Part shown: positions 1-11,593 of the stretch, in pieces | Numbering within the stretch: the stretch's first letter is position 1 | How the letters are laid out: each line of letters starts with the position of its first letter | Source of the DNA: Tragulus kanchil | Lineage: Eukaryota; Chordata; Mammalia; Artiodactyla; Tragulidae | Assembly: GCA_022376925.1 (NCBI GenBank) | Contig: JAIOJX010000004.1 | Coordinates: 127,187,123-127,251,122, forward strand | Reading direction: 5' to 3' | DNA length: 64,000 nt | The notes under the pieces: model-generated | The model's database searches: none | Told to the model about the DNA's origin: nothing | What the model saw: the letters and a program-made list of their open reading frames with translations, nothing else | Translations under genes and position numbers: made by a program

Positions 1-145
1 ATATTGCAGTCTCATTTCAAAGTACTATGTCACCAGAGGCTCTCATTTCTTACAGGGTATTTACTCAAACATCTTTATAGGCATACAATTGAATTTGCTT
101 AAATGAAATCGAGATATGTTACAAGTTTTCTATATATGGTTTATT

Positions 146-333
146 TGCTGTTGTTCTTCAGTTACTCAGTCGTGCCCAATTCCTTGTGAGCCCATGGTCT
201 GCAGCACGCCAGGCTTCCCTGACCTTCACTATTTCCTGGAGTTTGTTCCAACTCACATCTATTAAATCTGGGATGACATTCAACCATTTCTGTTGCCTCC
301 TACCCTCAGTCTTTCCCAGAATGTAGGTCTTTT
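146..333 (-). mobile_element. BovB (RTE LINE) 3' end, 5'-truncated
   Basis: Read on the minus strand this is the terminal part of BovB. On the plus strand it shows the usual order: tgttgttc, cagttactcagtcgtg, ccatggtctgcagcacgcca, ggcttccctgaccttcac, tcctggag, then a block ending in tctttcccag. Only about 190 bases remain, so no reverse transcriptase is encoded. It abuts a Bov-tA in the same orientation. The second copy is at 1252-1439. Confidence 0.8.
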
Positions 334-535
334 GCTTGTGTGCTAAGTTGCTTCAATCATGTCCAACTCTTCACGACCCCATGGACTATAGTCCACCTGG
401 TTCCTCTGTCCATGGGATTCTCCAGGCAAGATTAATGGAGTGGGTTGCCATGCCTTCTGCCAGGGGATCTTTCCAACCCACAGCTCAAATATGTACTTTT
501 ATGTCTCCTGCATTTTAGTGCCACCTGGGAAGCCC
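334..535 (-). mobile_element. Bov-tA SINE (left copy, damaged)
   Basis: This is a minus-strand Bov-tA. The Bov-A part reads tgctaagttgcttcaatcat, then gaccccatggactatag, then attctccaggcaaga, and it ends at ccacctgggaagcc. The tRNA-like head is shortened by about 21 bases at 517 compared with the copy at 1440-1660. It encodes nothing. Confidence 0.88.
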
Positions 536-536
536 A

Positions 537-1106
537 TATGAGTTACATATCCACATGGAGATTCTATCAGAATAGCTTGGGGCCTGATAATTTTTCTTCC
601 AAGAAAAAAGAAAGCTTCTGGAGTACTGACTTAGAATTACGTTTAAATCCACTGCAGTCTTTGCCAGGGCTTCCTCAATTCCACTTCCCACTGACTTCTA
701 GGGCTGTGGTCCATGGGTCCCAACCCAAAGCACAGCTTGTTTACCTGTGTTGTCCCTGAATTCCAACCTTTATTCCCAACCCAGGAACATGTTGCATTAC
801 CTCTTACCTTCTCTTCCTGATTTAGGAAATGTGTCAAAGGGGCTGTTGACCTGAAAGTACTGATCTCACCTCACTGAATTTCCATCACCTCCCAGGTCTT
901 AGTCATTTTTTATTAACATGTTAGTTCTCCAGGGTCTTCAAGCAGATTTTCTTATTTTACTTTTGTTTACTTGTTTAGCTTTTCTCATTGTCCTCAGAAA
1001 AGGGGTTAGTTAGGGTCATTTAATTTATTATTACTCTTCTACAGGCATCTGTGGTGTATTTTTTAATTTTGTCTTTCTTGAATCTTTAGATTCCAATTTC
1101 CACTAA
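537..1106. other. No recognised feature
   Basis: This AT-rich non-coding sequence lies between the joint near 536 and the repeated start of block 1. Short frames here show no domain and no codon-like pattern. By the block geometry it should duplicate sequence just upstream of the window. Confidence 0.6.
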
Positions 1107-1251
1107 ATATTGCAGTCTCATTTCAAAGTACTATGTCACCAGAGGCTCTCATTTCTTACAGGGTATTTACTCAAACATCTTTATAGGCATACAATTGAAT
1201 TTGCTTAAATGAAATCGAGATATGTTACAAGTTTTCTATATATGGTTTATT

Positions 1252-1660
1252 TGCTGTTGTTCTTCAGTTACTCAGTCGTGCCCAATTCCTTGTGAGCCCA
1301 TGGTCTGCAGCACGCCAGGCTTCCCTGACCTTCACTATTTCCTGGAGTTTGTTCCAACTCACATCTATTAAATCTGGGATGACATTCAACCATTTCTGTT
1401 GCCTCCTACCCTCAGTCTTTCCCAGAATGTAGGTCTTTTGCTTGTGTGCTAAGTTGCTTCAATCATGTCCAACTCTTCACGACCCCATGGACTATAGTCC
1501 ACCTGGTTCCTCTGTCCATGGGATTCTCCAGGCAAGATTAATGGAGTGGGTTGCCATGCCTTCTGCCAGGGGATCTTTCCAACCCACAGCTCAAATATGT
1601 ACTTTTATGTCTCCTGCATTGGCAGGCAGGTTCTTTACCACTAGTGCCACCTGGGAAGCC
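1252..1660 (-). mobile_element. BovB 3' end plus intact Bov-tA SINE (right copy)
   Basis: 1252-1439 repeats the BovB 3' end and 1440-1660 repeats the Bov-tA, here with its complete head (cctgcattggcaggcagg, then ttctttaccac). This copy represents the locus better than 146-535. Downstream 1661-1887 is AT-rich with nothing recognised. Confidence 0.88.
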
Positions 1661-2270
1661 CATATATGGCTTATATATGTTTATAAAACATAACTATATA
1701 TTCTGTATGTGTTATATATGTGACACAACTCTACTGTAGAATTTTTTTATTTCTAATGTATATTACTAGAGTAGTCCTCTTTCTGTCTTAGCATTCCCAA
1801 ATCTCAACTTCATAATCATTTTCTCAGGAAAGCCTTACATAATCATTTTCTTTGACTTAATTGTGGCAACTATGTATCTTACTCCAGGGATTAAAGTATA
1901 CAAAACAACTCATTTTACTTCATTTATTTAAGTATAGTTAAATTTGACATTTCTACCCTTCTGTATTGCTGAAAAATTCATCATTCATTTGTTGGATGGA
2001 GCTCATGATGGTTCTTCCTGATGCTTCTGTTTGGGAATTGAGAGTGTGTTATACGTAGGTATTTAGTTTATTGTGGTCACCCTGATGACCTCATGGTGCA
2101 ACTTTACTTCAAGTCAAGTAGTTTCAAACTTTCTATGCCAAGATTATGCACTGGAGTCATGAACAAAGCTGTAACCTGGTCCTTGATAAGCCTCCTTCCC
2201 TAGGGGCTCTCCAAAGATTGTGCTACTTCCCAAAATAGCTGTTAGAGATCTAGTTGTGGTTCCTGCTACA

Positions 2271-2464
2271 CTCTATCCCCTTCCTGGACTAGAGAAATGC
2301 CCTCCCTCAGAGGCATTCTTTCTGCACTCCTTCCCCCAGTGAAAATTTCTCAGTGATTTCAGGCTTTGAGAGCAAAAAGGTAATAAAGAATTTGCCTTTA
2401 GGGGCATTCTATCCCCTTCCTGGACTAGAGAAATGCCCTCCCTCAGAGGCATTCTTTCTGCACT
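2271..2464. repeat. Short direct repeat, about 58 bases, 134 apart
   Basis: The segment starting ctatccccttcctggactag and ending ttctttctgcactc occurs at about 2272-2328 and again at about 2407-2464. Both occurrences are also present in the second copy of block 2 (about 3408-3462 and 3542-3598). The repeat therefore existed before the 1.1 kb duplication and looks like a genuine partial tandem duplication. Confidence 0.85.
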
Positions 2465-2596
2465 CAAATCTCCTCTTAGACAAAAAGTACTTGCCTACCT
2501 TCTGGAAGAGGGGAGATAGGAAAAAGGCAGCAGAAAGAAATCACAATCAATATGTCAGCAAATTATCCTGCAGTATGAGTCTCCTTATCTCCATAA

Positions 2597-2802
2597 GGGG
2601 CTTCCTCAATGGCTCAAATAGCAAAGAATTTGCCTGCAATGTAGGTGACCTGGGTTCAGTCCCTGGGTCAGGAAGATCCCCTGGAGAAGAGAATGGCAAC
2701 CCATTCTGGTATTCTTGTCTGGAGAATCTCATGGACAAGGAGCCTGGCAGGCTGTGGTCCGTGGGTTCTCAAAGAGTCAGACACGACTGAGTGACTAACA
2801 CG
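2597..2802 (+). mobile_element. Bov-tA SINE with 14-bp target duplication
   Basis: This is a plus-strand Bov-tA: tRNA-Glu-like head (ggggcttcctcaatggctc, A box and B box region to gggttcagtccctgg), then the Bov-A part ending agtcagacacgactgagtga. It is flanked by ccttatctccataa (2583-2596) and ccttatttccataa (2803-2816). The second copy is at 3730-3935 with the same flanks. Confidence 0.93.
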
Positions 2803-3729
2803 CCTTATTTCCATAATGGGATCTTCATGATTACAGAGACTGTGGCTAGTTTGATCACTAGCATAGTCTTACAATCTAACATCATATTTGATGATAATAA
2901 CCATTCCATAAGTCTTTGTTGAATTAATAAAACAAATAATAAATAATTTAGCCAAGAATATTATGTAAGTAGAAAAAGACCCAAAATTAAATGTTTTAAT
3001 AAATAAATTTAGCCCAGAGAATAGGATTAAAGTATACAAAACAACTCATTTTACTTCATTTATTTAAGTATAGTTAAATTTGACATTTCTACCCTTCTGT
3101 ATTGCTGAAAAATTCATCATTCATTTGTTGGATGGAGCTCATGATGGTTCTTCCTGATGCTTCTGTTTGGGAATTGAGAGTGTGTTATACGTAGGTATTT
3201 AGTTTATTGTGGTCACCCTGATGACCTCATGGTGCAACTTTACTTCAAGTCAAGTAGTTTCAAACTTTCTATGCCAAGATTATGCACTGGAGTCATGAAC
3301 AAAGCTGTAACCTGGTCCTTGATAAGCCTCCTTCCCTAGGGGCTCTCCAAAGATTGTGCTACTTCCCAAAATAGCTGTTAGAGATCTAGTTGTGGTTCCT
3401 GCTACACTCTATCCCCTTCCTGGACTAGAGAAATGCCCTCCTCAGAGGCATTCTTTCTGCACTCCTTCCCCAGTGAAAATTTCTCAGTGATTTCAGGCTT
3501 TGAGAGCAAAAAGGTAATAAAGAATTTGCCTTTAGGGGCATTCTATCCCCTTCCTGGACTAGAGAAATGCCCTCCCTCAGAGGCATTCTTTCTGCACTCA
3601 AATCTCCTCTTAGACAAAAAGTACTTGCCTACCTTCTGGAAGAGGGAGATAGGAAAAAGGCAGCAGAAAGAAATCACAATCAATATGTCAGCAAATTATC
3701 CTGCAGTATGAGTCTCCTTATCTCCATAA

Positions 3730-3935
3730 GGGGCTTCCTCAATGGCTCAAATAGCAAAGAATTTGCCTGCAATGTAGGTGACCTGGGTTCAGTCCCTGGG
3801 TCAGGAAGATCCCCTGGAGAAGAGAATGGCAACCCATTCTGGTATTCTTGTCTGGAGAATCTCATGGACAAGGAGCCTGGCAGGCTGTGGTCCGTGGGTT
3901 CTCAAAGAGTCAGACACGACTGAGTGACTAACACG
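3730..3935 (+). mobile_element. Bov-tA SINE (second copy of 2597-2802)
   Basis: This matches the element at 2597-2802, including both target-site copies (3716-3729 and 3936-3949). The identical flanks show it is the same insertion event seen twice through block 2, not a second retroposition. Confidence 0.93.
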
Positions 3936-4133
3936 CCTTATTTCCATAATGGGATCTTCATGATTACAGAGACTGTGGCTAGTTTGATCACTAGCATAGT
4001 CTTACAATCTAACATCATATTTGATGATAATAACCATTCCATAAGTCTTTGTTGAATTAATAAAACAAATAATAAATAATTTAGCCAAGAATATTATGTA
4101 AGTAGAAAAAGACCCAAAATTAAATGTTTTAAT

Positions 4134-4340
4134 GATAACCATAATACAACACATTATCATCTGTCACCATGCAGAGATATGAAATAGTTGTTGACTATAT
4201 CCCTTATACTGTACATTCCATACCCCTGACTCATATCTTGTACTGCTTAATCTCCCTCACCTATTTCTCTCCTTCTTTTACCCTCCTTCCCTTACAGTCA
4301 CTTTCACTAAGCTAGAGTGTATCCTTCTGGGCCATATTTC
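4134..4340 (-). mobile_element. Probable old L1 (L1M) 3' fragment
   Basis: The plus strand resembles antisense L1M 3'-UTR sequence: a motif like gactatatcccttatactgt is followed by a block like ctgacttata and cttaatctccctcacctatt. It is diverged and short. No subfamily is assigned and the limits are approximate. Confidence 0.4.
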
Positions 4341-4800
4341 TTACTTGTTCTGAATATAGCTATACCAATGAAAAAAGTATTCAACGATGTTTTGGATGTT
4401 TTTTAATTTACATAAATGGTATTCACTGAATTTTAATTTTTTCCATTGTAACTTTACTCATGTTTAAGAAAACTGACCCTACACTTTCTATAGCTAATCA
4501 TCTGAAATCATATTGTCAATATCTTACTTTTTTCAAGAAGGAATGACTTTGTCCATCTTTCTAATACTAAGAGAATATGCTTGGTCTTTCATTCTGATAG
4601 AATTAATTAGAATCTCAATAGATAAGTAAGATTTAGCTCAACTGTTAATGATAAGATTAGCTAGTTAGATTAACTTCCTAGGGAAATCATAGCTTACTTT
4701 TTTGATTGAATAAGCAGCTGCCTACAACAAAGTGTCTGAAATAATTATGTAGTTTCCTCAAAGAGTCACAGCCTCAAGTTTATCCTTCAACCGTGATTTC
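4341..4800. other. No recognised feature
   Basis: AT-rich single-copy sequence. I see no repeat family, open frame of note or RNA gene. Confidence 0.5.
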
Positions 4801-6951
4801 AACTACTGCTACAAAAAAAAAATGTTTTTACAAAAGTTTTAGTATTATAAATACCTTTTGCCCTTCTTAGTAAATGCAGAAGCTCAACAATATGCTGACA
4901 ATATACGTGTTCATATTTCTCTGAAAATTTAGAATACCTGACTTATCCTATACACTAACTCTGTCTCTCACCTATCTATAAGGTCAGTCCAATGTTCTGA
5001 ATTCCAAAAAGCATTTGTAACCTCAAAAAAATCCATAGTTAGGATGTTTGTTTTCTACTTCTTTCTATGTGGAATATTCTTCAGCTTTCTGTGATTTGTT
5101 CAGCTCTGTCTTCTAATTTTTCAGTTACCTTTTTCCTCTACATGTAGCCTATATCCTTTAACCAATGAGCATCTTTTCAAGTTTATTTTAATTATAAACT
5201 AATTATACTTAAGTTATAAATAAATTTAATTTCTATATTTTGGGGGTTTTTTTCAAGTCAATTTTTTCTTCCCTGGCCTACTGGATTTTTTCCTGTTTTT
5301 ATTTCTTTGACCATGCTAAACATGTTCATATAGAAGTCTCTCTCAGATTGACCCAGAATATGCAGTTTCTGCACCTTCTCATGGCATTTTTTATTCCTCG
5401 AGTACTAATAACTTTTTATCTCAGTCTAGTCTTCAGTGGAATTTGTTTCCTATGGGAACCTTGTCTACGTTGGATAATGAAGGTATTCTAGGGTTGTTGG
5501 CTTCTTGGGATGTCCTATTATTTTCATCCCTTTGCACCAATATTTTTAATGTAAATTTCTTGGTTTGGGTTCTACATTTTGGATTCATGGACAATGAATA
5601 TCAAGGTCCCTCCTCCTATATATATCACATTCTTGAGAACACAGGTATCTTCCCGTTGACTTTTCATACCTGACCAGTGATGATGCATGAGTTTCTTGCT
5701 GAGACACTAGACCACAGTGAAACCTTCCTTGCTGACTCATTTCCTTGAAAAAGCTGTTCCAGGCATCCAGTTTTCTACAGAATGTTGAGCTCCAAATTCC
5801 CACTGGAACTGGACTGACTCCCACCATGAGGCTGATAACTTTAGGACATCATCATCATCCTTCTTTTGCATCATTTCAGCTGAACTACTGCTACAAAAAA
5901 AATGTTTTTACAAAAGTTTTAGTATTATAAATACCTTTTGCCCTTCTTAGTAAATGCAGAAGCTCAACAATATGCTGACAATATACGTGTTCATATTTCT
6001 CTGAAAATTTAGAATACCTGACTTATCCTATACACTAACTCTGTCTCTCACCTATCTATAAGGTCAGTCCAATGTTCTGAATTCCAAAAAGCATTTGTAA
6101 CCTCAAAAAAATCCATAGTTAGGATGTTTGTTTTCTACTTCTTTCTATGTGGAATATTCTTCAGCTTTCTGTGATTTGTTCAGCTCTGTCTTCTAATTTT
6201 TCAGTTACCTTTTTCCTCTACATGTAGCCTATATCCTTTAACCAATGAGCATCTTTTCAAGTTTATTTTAATTATAAACTAATTATACTTAAGTTATAAA
6301 TAAATTTAATTTCTATATTTTGGGGGTTTTTCAAGTCAATTTTTTTCTTCCCTGGCCTACTGGATTTTTTCCTGTTTTTATTTCTTTGACCATGCTAAAC
6401 ATGTTCATATAGAAGTCTCTCTCAGATTGACCCAGAATATGCAGTTTCTGCACCTTCTCATGGCATTTTTTATTCCTCGAGTACTAATAACTTTTTATCT
6501 CAGTCTAGTCTTCAGTGGAATTTGTTTCCTATGGGAACCTTGTCTACGTTGGATAATGAAGGTATTCTAGGGTTGTTGGCTTCTTGGGATGTCCTATTAT
6601 TTTCATCCCTTTGCACCAATATTTTTAATGTAAATTTCTTGGTTTGGGTTCTACATTTTGGATTCATGGACAATGAATATCAAGGTCCCTCCTCCTATAT
6701 ATATCACATTCTTGAGAACACAGGTATCTTCCCGTTGACTTTTCATACCTGACCAGTGATGATGCATGAGTTTCTTGCTGAGACACTAGACCACAGTGAA
6801 ACCTTCCTTGCTGACTCATTTCCTTGAAAAAGCTGTTCCAGGCATCCAGTTTTCTACAGAATGTTGAGCTCCAAATTCCCACTGGAACTGGACTGACTCC
6901 CACCATGAGGCTGATAACTTTAGGACATCATCATCATCCTTCTTTTTGCAT
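4801..6951. repeat. Tandem duplicate block 3
   Basis: 4801-5871 recurs at 5883-6951 (offset 1082, then 1080 and 1079). Copies start aactactgctac and end gcat. They differ in run lengths: the A run is 10 against 8 near 4813, and the T runs differ near 5250. Bases 5872-5882 match neither copy. I recognise no gene or repeat family inside the unit. Confidence 0.97.
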
Positions 6952-7133
6952 ACAATTTACTTAGGGTGGAAAGCTCTGCAACTTTCTCCTCCTTGATCCA
7001 ACCCAACTTCTCTCTCCTTATGTGTTCCTGCTTCTCCCAGACCAATGGCTATCAATCTAGTTGTTCATATTAACCTGGTTAGTTTTTTTTTTTTTTAAGT
7101 GCAAAACTAGAAATAGAACAAAACAGAAAAGAA
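6952..7133. other. No recognised feature
   Basis: Short unannotated sequence with a poly-T run at about 7083-7096, just upstream of a minus-strand Bov-tA. Confidence 0.5.
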
Positions 7134-7338
7134 AATGAAAGTTGCTCAGTCGTGTCCAACTCTTTGTGACCCATGGACTGTAGCCTGCCAGGCTCCTCTG
7201 TCCATGGAATTCTCTAGGCCAGAATTCTGGAGTGGGTGACCATTCATTTCTCCATGGGATCTTCCTGATCCAGGGATCAAACTCAGGTCTCCTGTACTGC
7301 AGGTAGATTCTTTGCCATCTGAGCCACCAGGGAAGGCC
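7134..7338 (-). mobile_element. Bov-tA SINE
   Basis: This minus-strand Bov-tA starts tgaaagttgctcagtcgtg, passes through ctgccaggctcctctgtcc, and ends in the head motif ctgagccaccagggaaggcc. The first half is unique. The last 78 bases recur at 8467-8544 because block 4 starts inside the element. Confidence 0.92.
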
Positions 7339-7594
7339 TAACAAAACAGATATTCATGCCAAATCAATTAAATCAGTACCTGTGTGGAAGATCCTTATAT
7401 ATATATCCTTATATAGTTCTTTTTTCCTTCTTTCTCTCTCCCTTTTCTTTTATTTCTTTTTCTTTCTCTCCTCTTTTAACTCCTCTGGTTATTCTAATCT
7501 ACAGCCAAGATTAAAAACCTCTATTCTGGACCCAGTCCAATTACCTCACTGATGAAATCTCCCTCAGAGTCTCCAGGCATCCATTCTCTGTCTA

Positions 7595-7795
7595 TATTCC
7601 CTGAGCACTTGCCCCTTACTCTTTTGACACTAATTACATGTACTCTCCCAACATAAGATGAACATCCCCTTTTAGTCTGGAAATGCATCTTGTATCTTAA
7701 ACCTCACTGTCTTCCCAGCACCTGGACAGTATCTGGCACATCATGGTACAACAAGATAAAAGGATGAATAAATGGATGAGTGGACTGACCCAAAG
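7595..7795 (+). mobile_element. L2 LINE 3' end
   Basis: The order of weak motifs matches L2: gagcacttgccccttact, then cttcccagcacctggacag, tatctggcacatcatgg, and aataaatggatgagtgg at the end. It is heavily diverged, as expected for an ancient mammalian LINE. The second copy is at about 8801-9001. Confidence 0.6.
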
Positions 7796-8460
7796 TTGAA
7801 GCTCTATTAATCATTAATATTTGTTTAATCCTTTGTTTTCTCTAGGATTGCCAGTTAAAAGTAAAAATAAAAAATTGAGCTGATGGTTTCCCTGGAATCA
7901 TATGGAAAGAAAACAGGACCATCCAGAGAGAGTTCTTGCTACCAAATGAAATGCAACATGTTTCACGCCAATCCTACCAACTTCTACCTCCCCTCTCTTA
8001 AATCCACAATGCTCCTTTTTCTCCTTCTACTCCTATGATGTTTTCATTTTTTATTCCCTCATGAGGAAAAGTCAGCAGTAAAGTATGCCAGAATTGCTTT
8101 CTCCCACAGCTAATGCCAATCTCTGGCTAAGCAAAACAAAACTGAATTAAAAAGAGAATGTTGGTTAAAAAAACTTTTAAGTAATTGCCGCAATTCTTTG
8201 TATGATGAATACCTTCTGTTAGTTTCATTACCACGAGTCTATACCATACAATTTTGCTCTTGTTTATACTCCTGTACCTTGTTCAGTCATTCATGAATAC
8301 ACACACACATATATTCTGCAAATACTTGCTGAACACCTACAAAAAGCACAGAACTCTCTTAAGTCTTAGCTCTGCGACTTAACCCTACGTCTCCAAGGGA
8401 AAAATGTATTTGTAATCAAAACCATTAAGTTAAACCATCTGAAATTGTCTCTACTCAGTC
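7796..8460. other. No recognised feature
   Basis: AT-rich non-coding sequence containing a short CA run near 8300. It is repeated at about 9002-9670 by block 4. Confidence 0.5.
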
Positions 8461-9699
8461 TGGGGGCTTCCTGATCCAGGGATCAAACTCAGGTCTCCTG
8501 TACTGCAGGTAGATTCTTTGCCATCTGAGCCACCAGGGAAGGCCTAACAAAACAGATATTCATGCCAAATCAATTAAATCAGTACCTGTGTGGAAGATCC
8601 TTATATATATATCCTTATATAGTTCTTTTTTCCTTCTTTCTCTCTCCCTTTTCTTTTATTTCTTTTTCTTTCTCTCCTCTTTTAACTCCTCTGGTTATTC
8701 TAATCTACAGCCAAGATTAAAAACCTCTATTCTGGACCCAGTCCAATTACCTCACTGATGAAATCTCCCTCAGAGTCTCCAGGCATCCATTCTCTGTCTA
8801 TATTCCCTGAGCACTTGCCCCTTACTCTTTTGACACTAATTACATGTACTCTCCCAACATAAGATGAACATCCCCTTTTAGTCTGGAAATGCATCTTGTA
8901 TCTTAAACCTCACTGTCTTCCCAGCACCTGGACAGTATCTGGCACATCATGGTACAACAAGATAAAAGGATGAATAAATGGATGAGTGGACTGACCCAAA
9001 GTTGAAGCTCTATTAATCATTAATATTTGTTTAATCCTTTGTTTTCTCTAGGATTGCCAGTTAAAAGTAAAAATAAAAAATTGAGCTGATGGTTTCCCTG
9101 GAATCATATGGAAAGAAAACAGGACCATCCAGAGAGAGTTCTTGCTACCAAATGAAATGCAACATGTTTCATGAAAATCCTACCAACTTCTAAGTCTCCT
9201 CTCTCTTAAATCCACAATGCTCCTTTTTCTCCTTCTACTCCTATGATGTTTTCATTTTTTATTCCCTCATGAGGAAAAGTCAGCAGTAAAGTATGCCAGA
9301 ATTGCTTTCTCCCACAGCTAATGCCAATCTCTGGCTAAGCAAAACAAAACTGAATTAAAAAGAGAATGTTGGTTAAAAAAACTTTTAAGTAATTGCCGCA
9401 ATTCTTTGTATGATGAATACCTTCTGTTAGTTTCATTACCACGAGTCTATACCATACAATTTTGCTCTTGTTTATACTCCTGTACCTTGTTCAGTCATTC
9501 ATGAATACACACACACATATATTCTGCAAATACTTGCTGAACACCTACAAAAAGCACAGAACTCTCTTAAGTCTTAGCTCTGCGACTTAACCCTACGTCT
9601 CCAAGGGAAAAAATGTATTTGTAATCAAAAACCATTAAGTTAAACCATCTGAAATTGTCTCTACTCAGTCATATCATACCAAAAGCAAAATGAAACCCG

Positions 9700-9766
9700 A
9701 GACACTCTTGGCTTTCTGCCAATAAGGGTGATGTCATCTGAATATCTGAAGTTATTGATATTTCCC
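9700..9766 (-). mobile_element. BovB internal fragment
   Basis: The plus strand reads aagggtgatgtcatctgaat, then atctgaagttattgatattt. This is the antisense of a conserved BovB stretch near the end of its reverse transcriptase. Only about 65 bases are present, directly before an L1 fragment. Confidence 0.65.
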
Positions 9767-10495
9767 CATACTACTCTCTCATTTCATCCACCCTCTTCTC
9801 CTGTGGCTGTGCCCAAAGTCTGTTCTCTATGTCTGTGTCTCTATCACTTCCCTGCAAATAGGTTCATCAGTAGCATTTTTCTAGGCTCTCTATATGTGCA
9901 TTAATATATGATACTTGTCTTTTTCTTCCTGGTTTACTTCACTCTGTATAACAGACTCTAGATTCACCCACCTCACTAGAACTGACTCAGATTCATTCTT
10001 TTCTATGGCTGCATAATATTCCATTGTGCATATTTACGACAACTTCTTTATCCATTTGTCTCTCAAGGGACATCTAGGCTGCTTCTACATCCTGGTATTG
10101 TAAATAGTGCTGCCATGAACACTGGGGTACATGTGTCTTTTAGAATGTGATTTTCTCAGAGTATATGCTTAGTAGTGTGATTGCTCAGTCATTGGTAGTT
10201 TAATTCCATTTTTTCCTTTTAAAAAAATCTCCTCACTGTTACCCACAGTGGCTGTGCTACTTTACGTTCCCTCCAACAGTGCAAAAATGTTCCCTGTTCT
10301 CCACACCCTCTCCAGCATTTGTTTGTAGACTTTTTGATGGTGGCCAGTCTCACCAGTGAAGTGATACCTCATTGTAGTTTTGACTTGCATTTGATTTGCA
10401 TTTCTCTAATAATAAGCAATGCTGAGCATTTTGTCATGTATTTACTAACCACCTGAATATCTTCTTTGGAGAAATGTCTGTTTAGGTCTTTTGCC
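9767..10495 (-). pseudogene. L1 LINE, 3' portion (fossil)
   Basis: This is antisense L1 3' sequence. Marker blocks in order are ggctgcataatattccattg, tccatttgtctctcaaggg, atagtgctgccatgaacac, cacagtggctgtgctacttt, accctctccagcattt, and tttgacttgcatttg. It carries stops and indels and encodes nothing. It is cut by a SINE at 10496, and beyond that SINE the L1 resumes at a different position. Confidence 0.8.
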
Positions 10496-10827
10496 TTTTT
10501 TTTTTTTTTTTGGCTATTCTGGATTTTCACTGCTGCCACAGGCTCTTCTCTAATTGTAGGGTTATTCTCTAGTTGAGGTGAATAGGCTTCTTGTTGCAGT
10601 GACTTCTCTTGTTGTGGAACTCAGGCTCTAGGGCACACGGGCTTCACTAGTTGTGGCACATGGGCTCAATAGTTGTGGCTCTGAAGCTCTAGAGCACAGG
10701 CTCAATAGTTGTGGCTCATGGGCTTAGGTGCTCTGCAGCATGTGGGATCTTCCTGGATCAGAGATCTAACTAATGTCTCCTGCATTGGCAAGTGAACTCT
10801 TTACCACTGAGCTACCAGGGAATCCCC
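10496..10827 (-). mobile_element. CHR-type tRNA-derived SINE in L1
   Basis: This minus-strand SINE of about 330 bases starts with a T run (its A tail), then ggctattctggattttcac, gctctagggcacacgggctt, and ends at gagctaccagggaatcccc. The tRNA-like head is at the high-coordinate end. Short ttgcc repeats flank it. I do not assign a subfamily. Confidence 0.85.
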
Positions 10828-11270
10828 TTGCCCATTTTTGGAAGAGTTTGAGAAGGAAAGGCATTAGCTCTTCTCTAATCTTTGATAGAGTTCACCTGTG
10901 AAGCCATCTGGCCCTGGACTTCTGGGAGATTTTTTATCACAGTTTTGATTTTAGTGCTTGTGATTGGCCTGTTCATAATTTCTATTTTTACCTGGTTCTG
11001 TCTCAGAAGGTTGAACTTTTCTAAGAATATTTCCATTTCTTCCAGGTTGTCCATTTTATTGGCTTATAGTTGCTGTAATAGTCTCTTATAATCCTTTGTA
11101 TTTCTATATCATCTATTGTAATTTCTCCTTTTTCATTCCAAATATTGTTGATTTGAGTCTTCTCTCTTTCTTTCTTGATGAGTTTGGCTAATGGATTGTC
11201 AATTTTATCATCTCAGAGAACCAGCTTTTAGATTTATTGGTCTTTGTAATTGTTTCTTTCATTGATTCTT
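10828..11270 (-). pseudogene. L1 ORF2 remnant, part 1
   Basis: Antisense L1 ORF2 around the start of the reverse transcriptase: ttcacctgtgaagccatctg then gccctggacttctgg, followed by tttccatttcttccagg and atttgagtcttctctcttt. Frame is lost repeatedly. The step from 3'-UTR sequence before the SINE to this ORF2 position implies an internal L1 deletion. Confidence 0.8.
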
Positions 11271-11593
11271 TTTTTTTCATTTTTATTTATTTATTTGTTT
11301 ATTTAGGCGGGGGTGGGGAGGGAGGGGGGGGGGGGGCCACTTCCACTGGTCTTTCATTTGTCTAGTTTCATCCATCTTTGTTCTTTGGCCCGTGTGGGCC
11401 TCCCATCGCGGTGACATCTGTTGTCACAGAGCACCGGCTCTGGGCGCATGTGCTCCAGAGCTCCGGCTCGGTAATTGGACACATGGGTCCAGCCGCTCCG
11501 CGGCATGTGGGATCTTCCCAGGCCAGGGATCGAACTGGCCCCCCTTGCACTGCAAGGTGGTGTCCTTACCCACTGGACCACCAGGGAAGCCCC
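11271..11593 (-). mobile_element. tRNA-derived SINE with G-rich tail region
   Basis: This is a second SINE family, about 260 bases plus tail. From the low end it reads ggtctttcatttgtctag, ccatctttgttctttggccc, ggtaattggacacatgggtc, and it ends actggaccaccagggaagcc. It is flanked by tcattgattctt (11259-11270) and tcatttattctt (11594-11605). Its tail region holds a G-rich tract at 11307-11336. Confidence 0.85.
11307..11336 (+). other. G-rich tract, possible G-quadruplex
   Basis: Thirty bases contain only three non-G positions (one C, one T and two A-type breaks near 11308, 11314, 11319 and 11323) and end in a run of about thirteen G. Four or more G runs of at least three make a quadruplex possible. 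It sits in the SINE tail region. Exact run length may be unreliable. Confidence 0.6.

Larger units (their letters stand above)
1..1662. repeat. Tandem duplicate block 1 (joint near 536)
   Basis: Bases 1-535 recur at 1107-1660 (offset 1106). The left copy starts outside the window, so 537-1106 should match sequence before base 1. Near its end the left copy lacks about 21 bases (after 516) that the right copy and other Bov-tA elements have, so the right copy is the better version of this SINE. Confidence 0.95.
1888..4133. repeat. Tandem duplicate block 2
   Basis: 1888-3000 recurs at 3024-4133 (offset 1136 falling to 1133). Both copies start ggattaaagtatac and end taaatgttttaat. The differences I see are single bases lost in C or G runs. 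Bases 3001-3023 belong to neither copy. Confidence 0.97.
7261..9670. repeat. Tandem duplicate block 4
   Basis: 7261-8460 recurs at 8467-9670 (offset 1206). Six bases (8461-8466) separate the copies. Unlike most blocks it has a cluster of substitutions in its interior: about 7965-7990 compared with 9171-9197. Confidence 0.97.
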
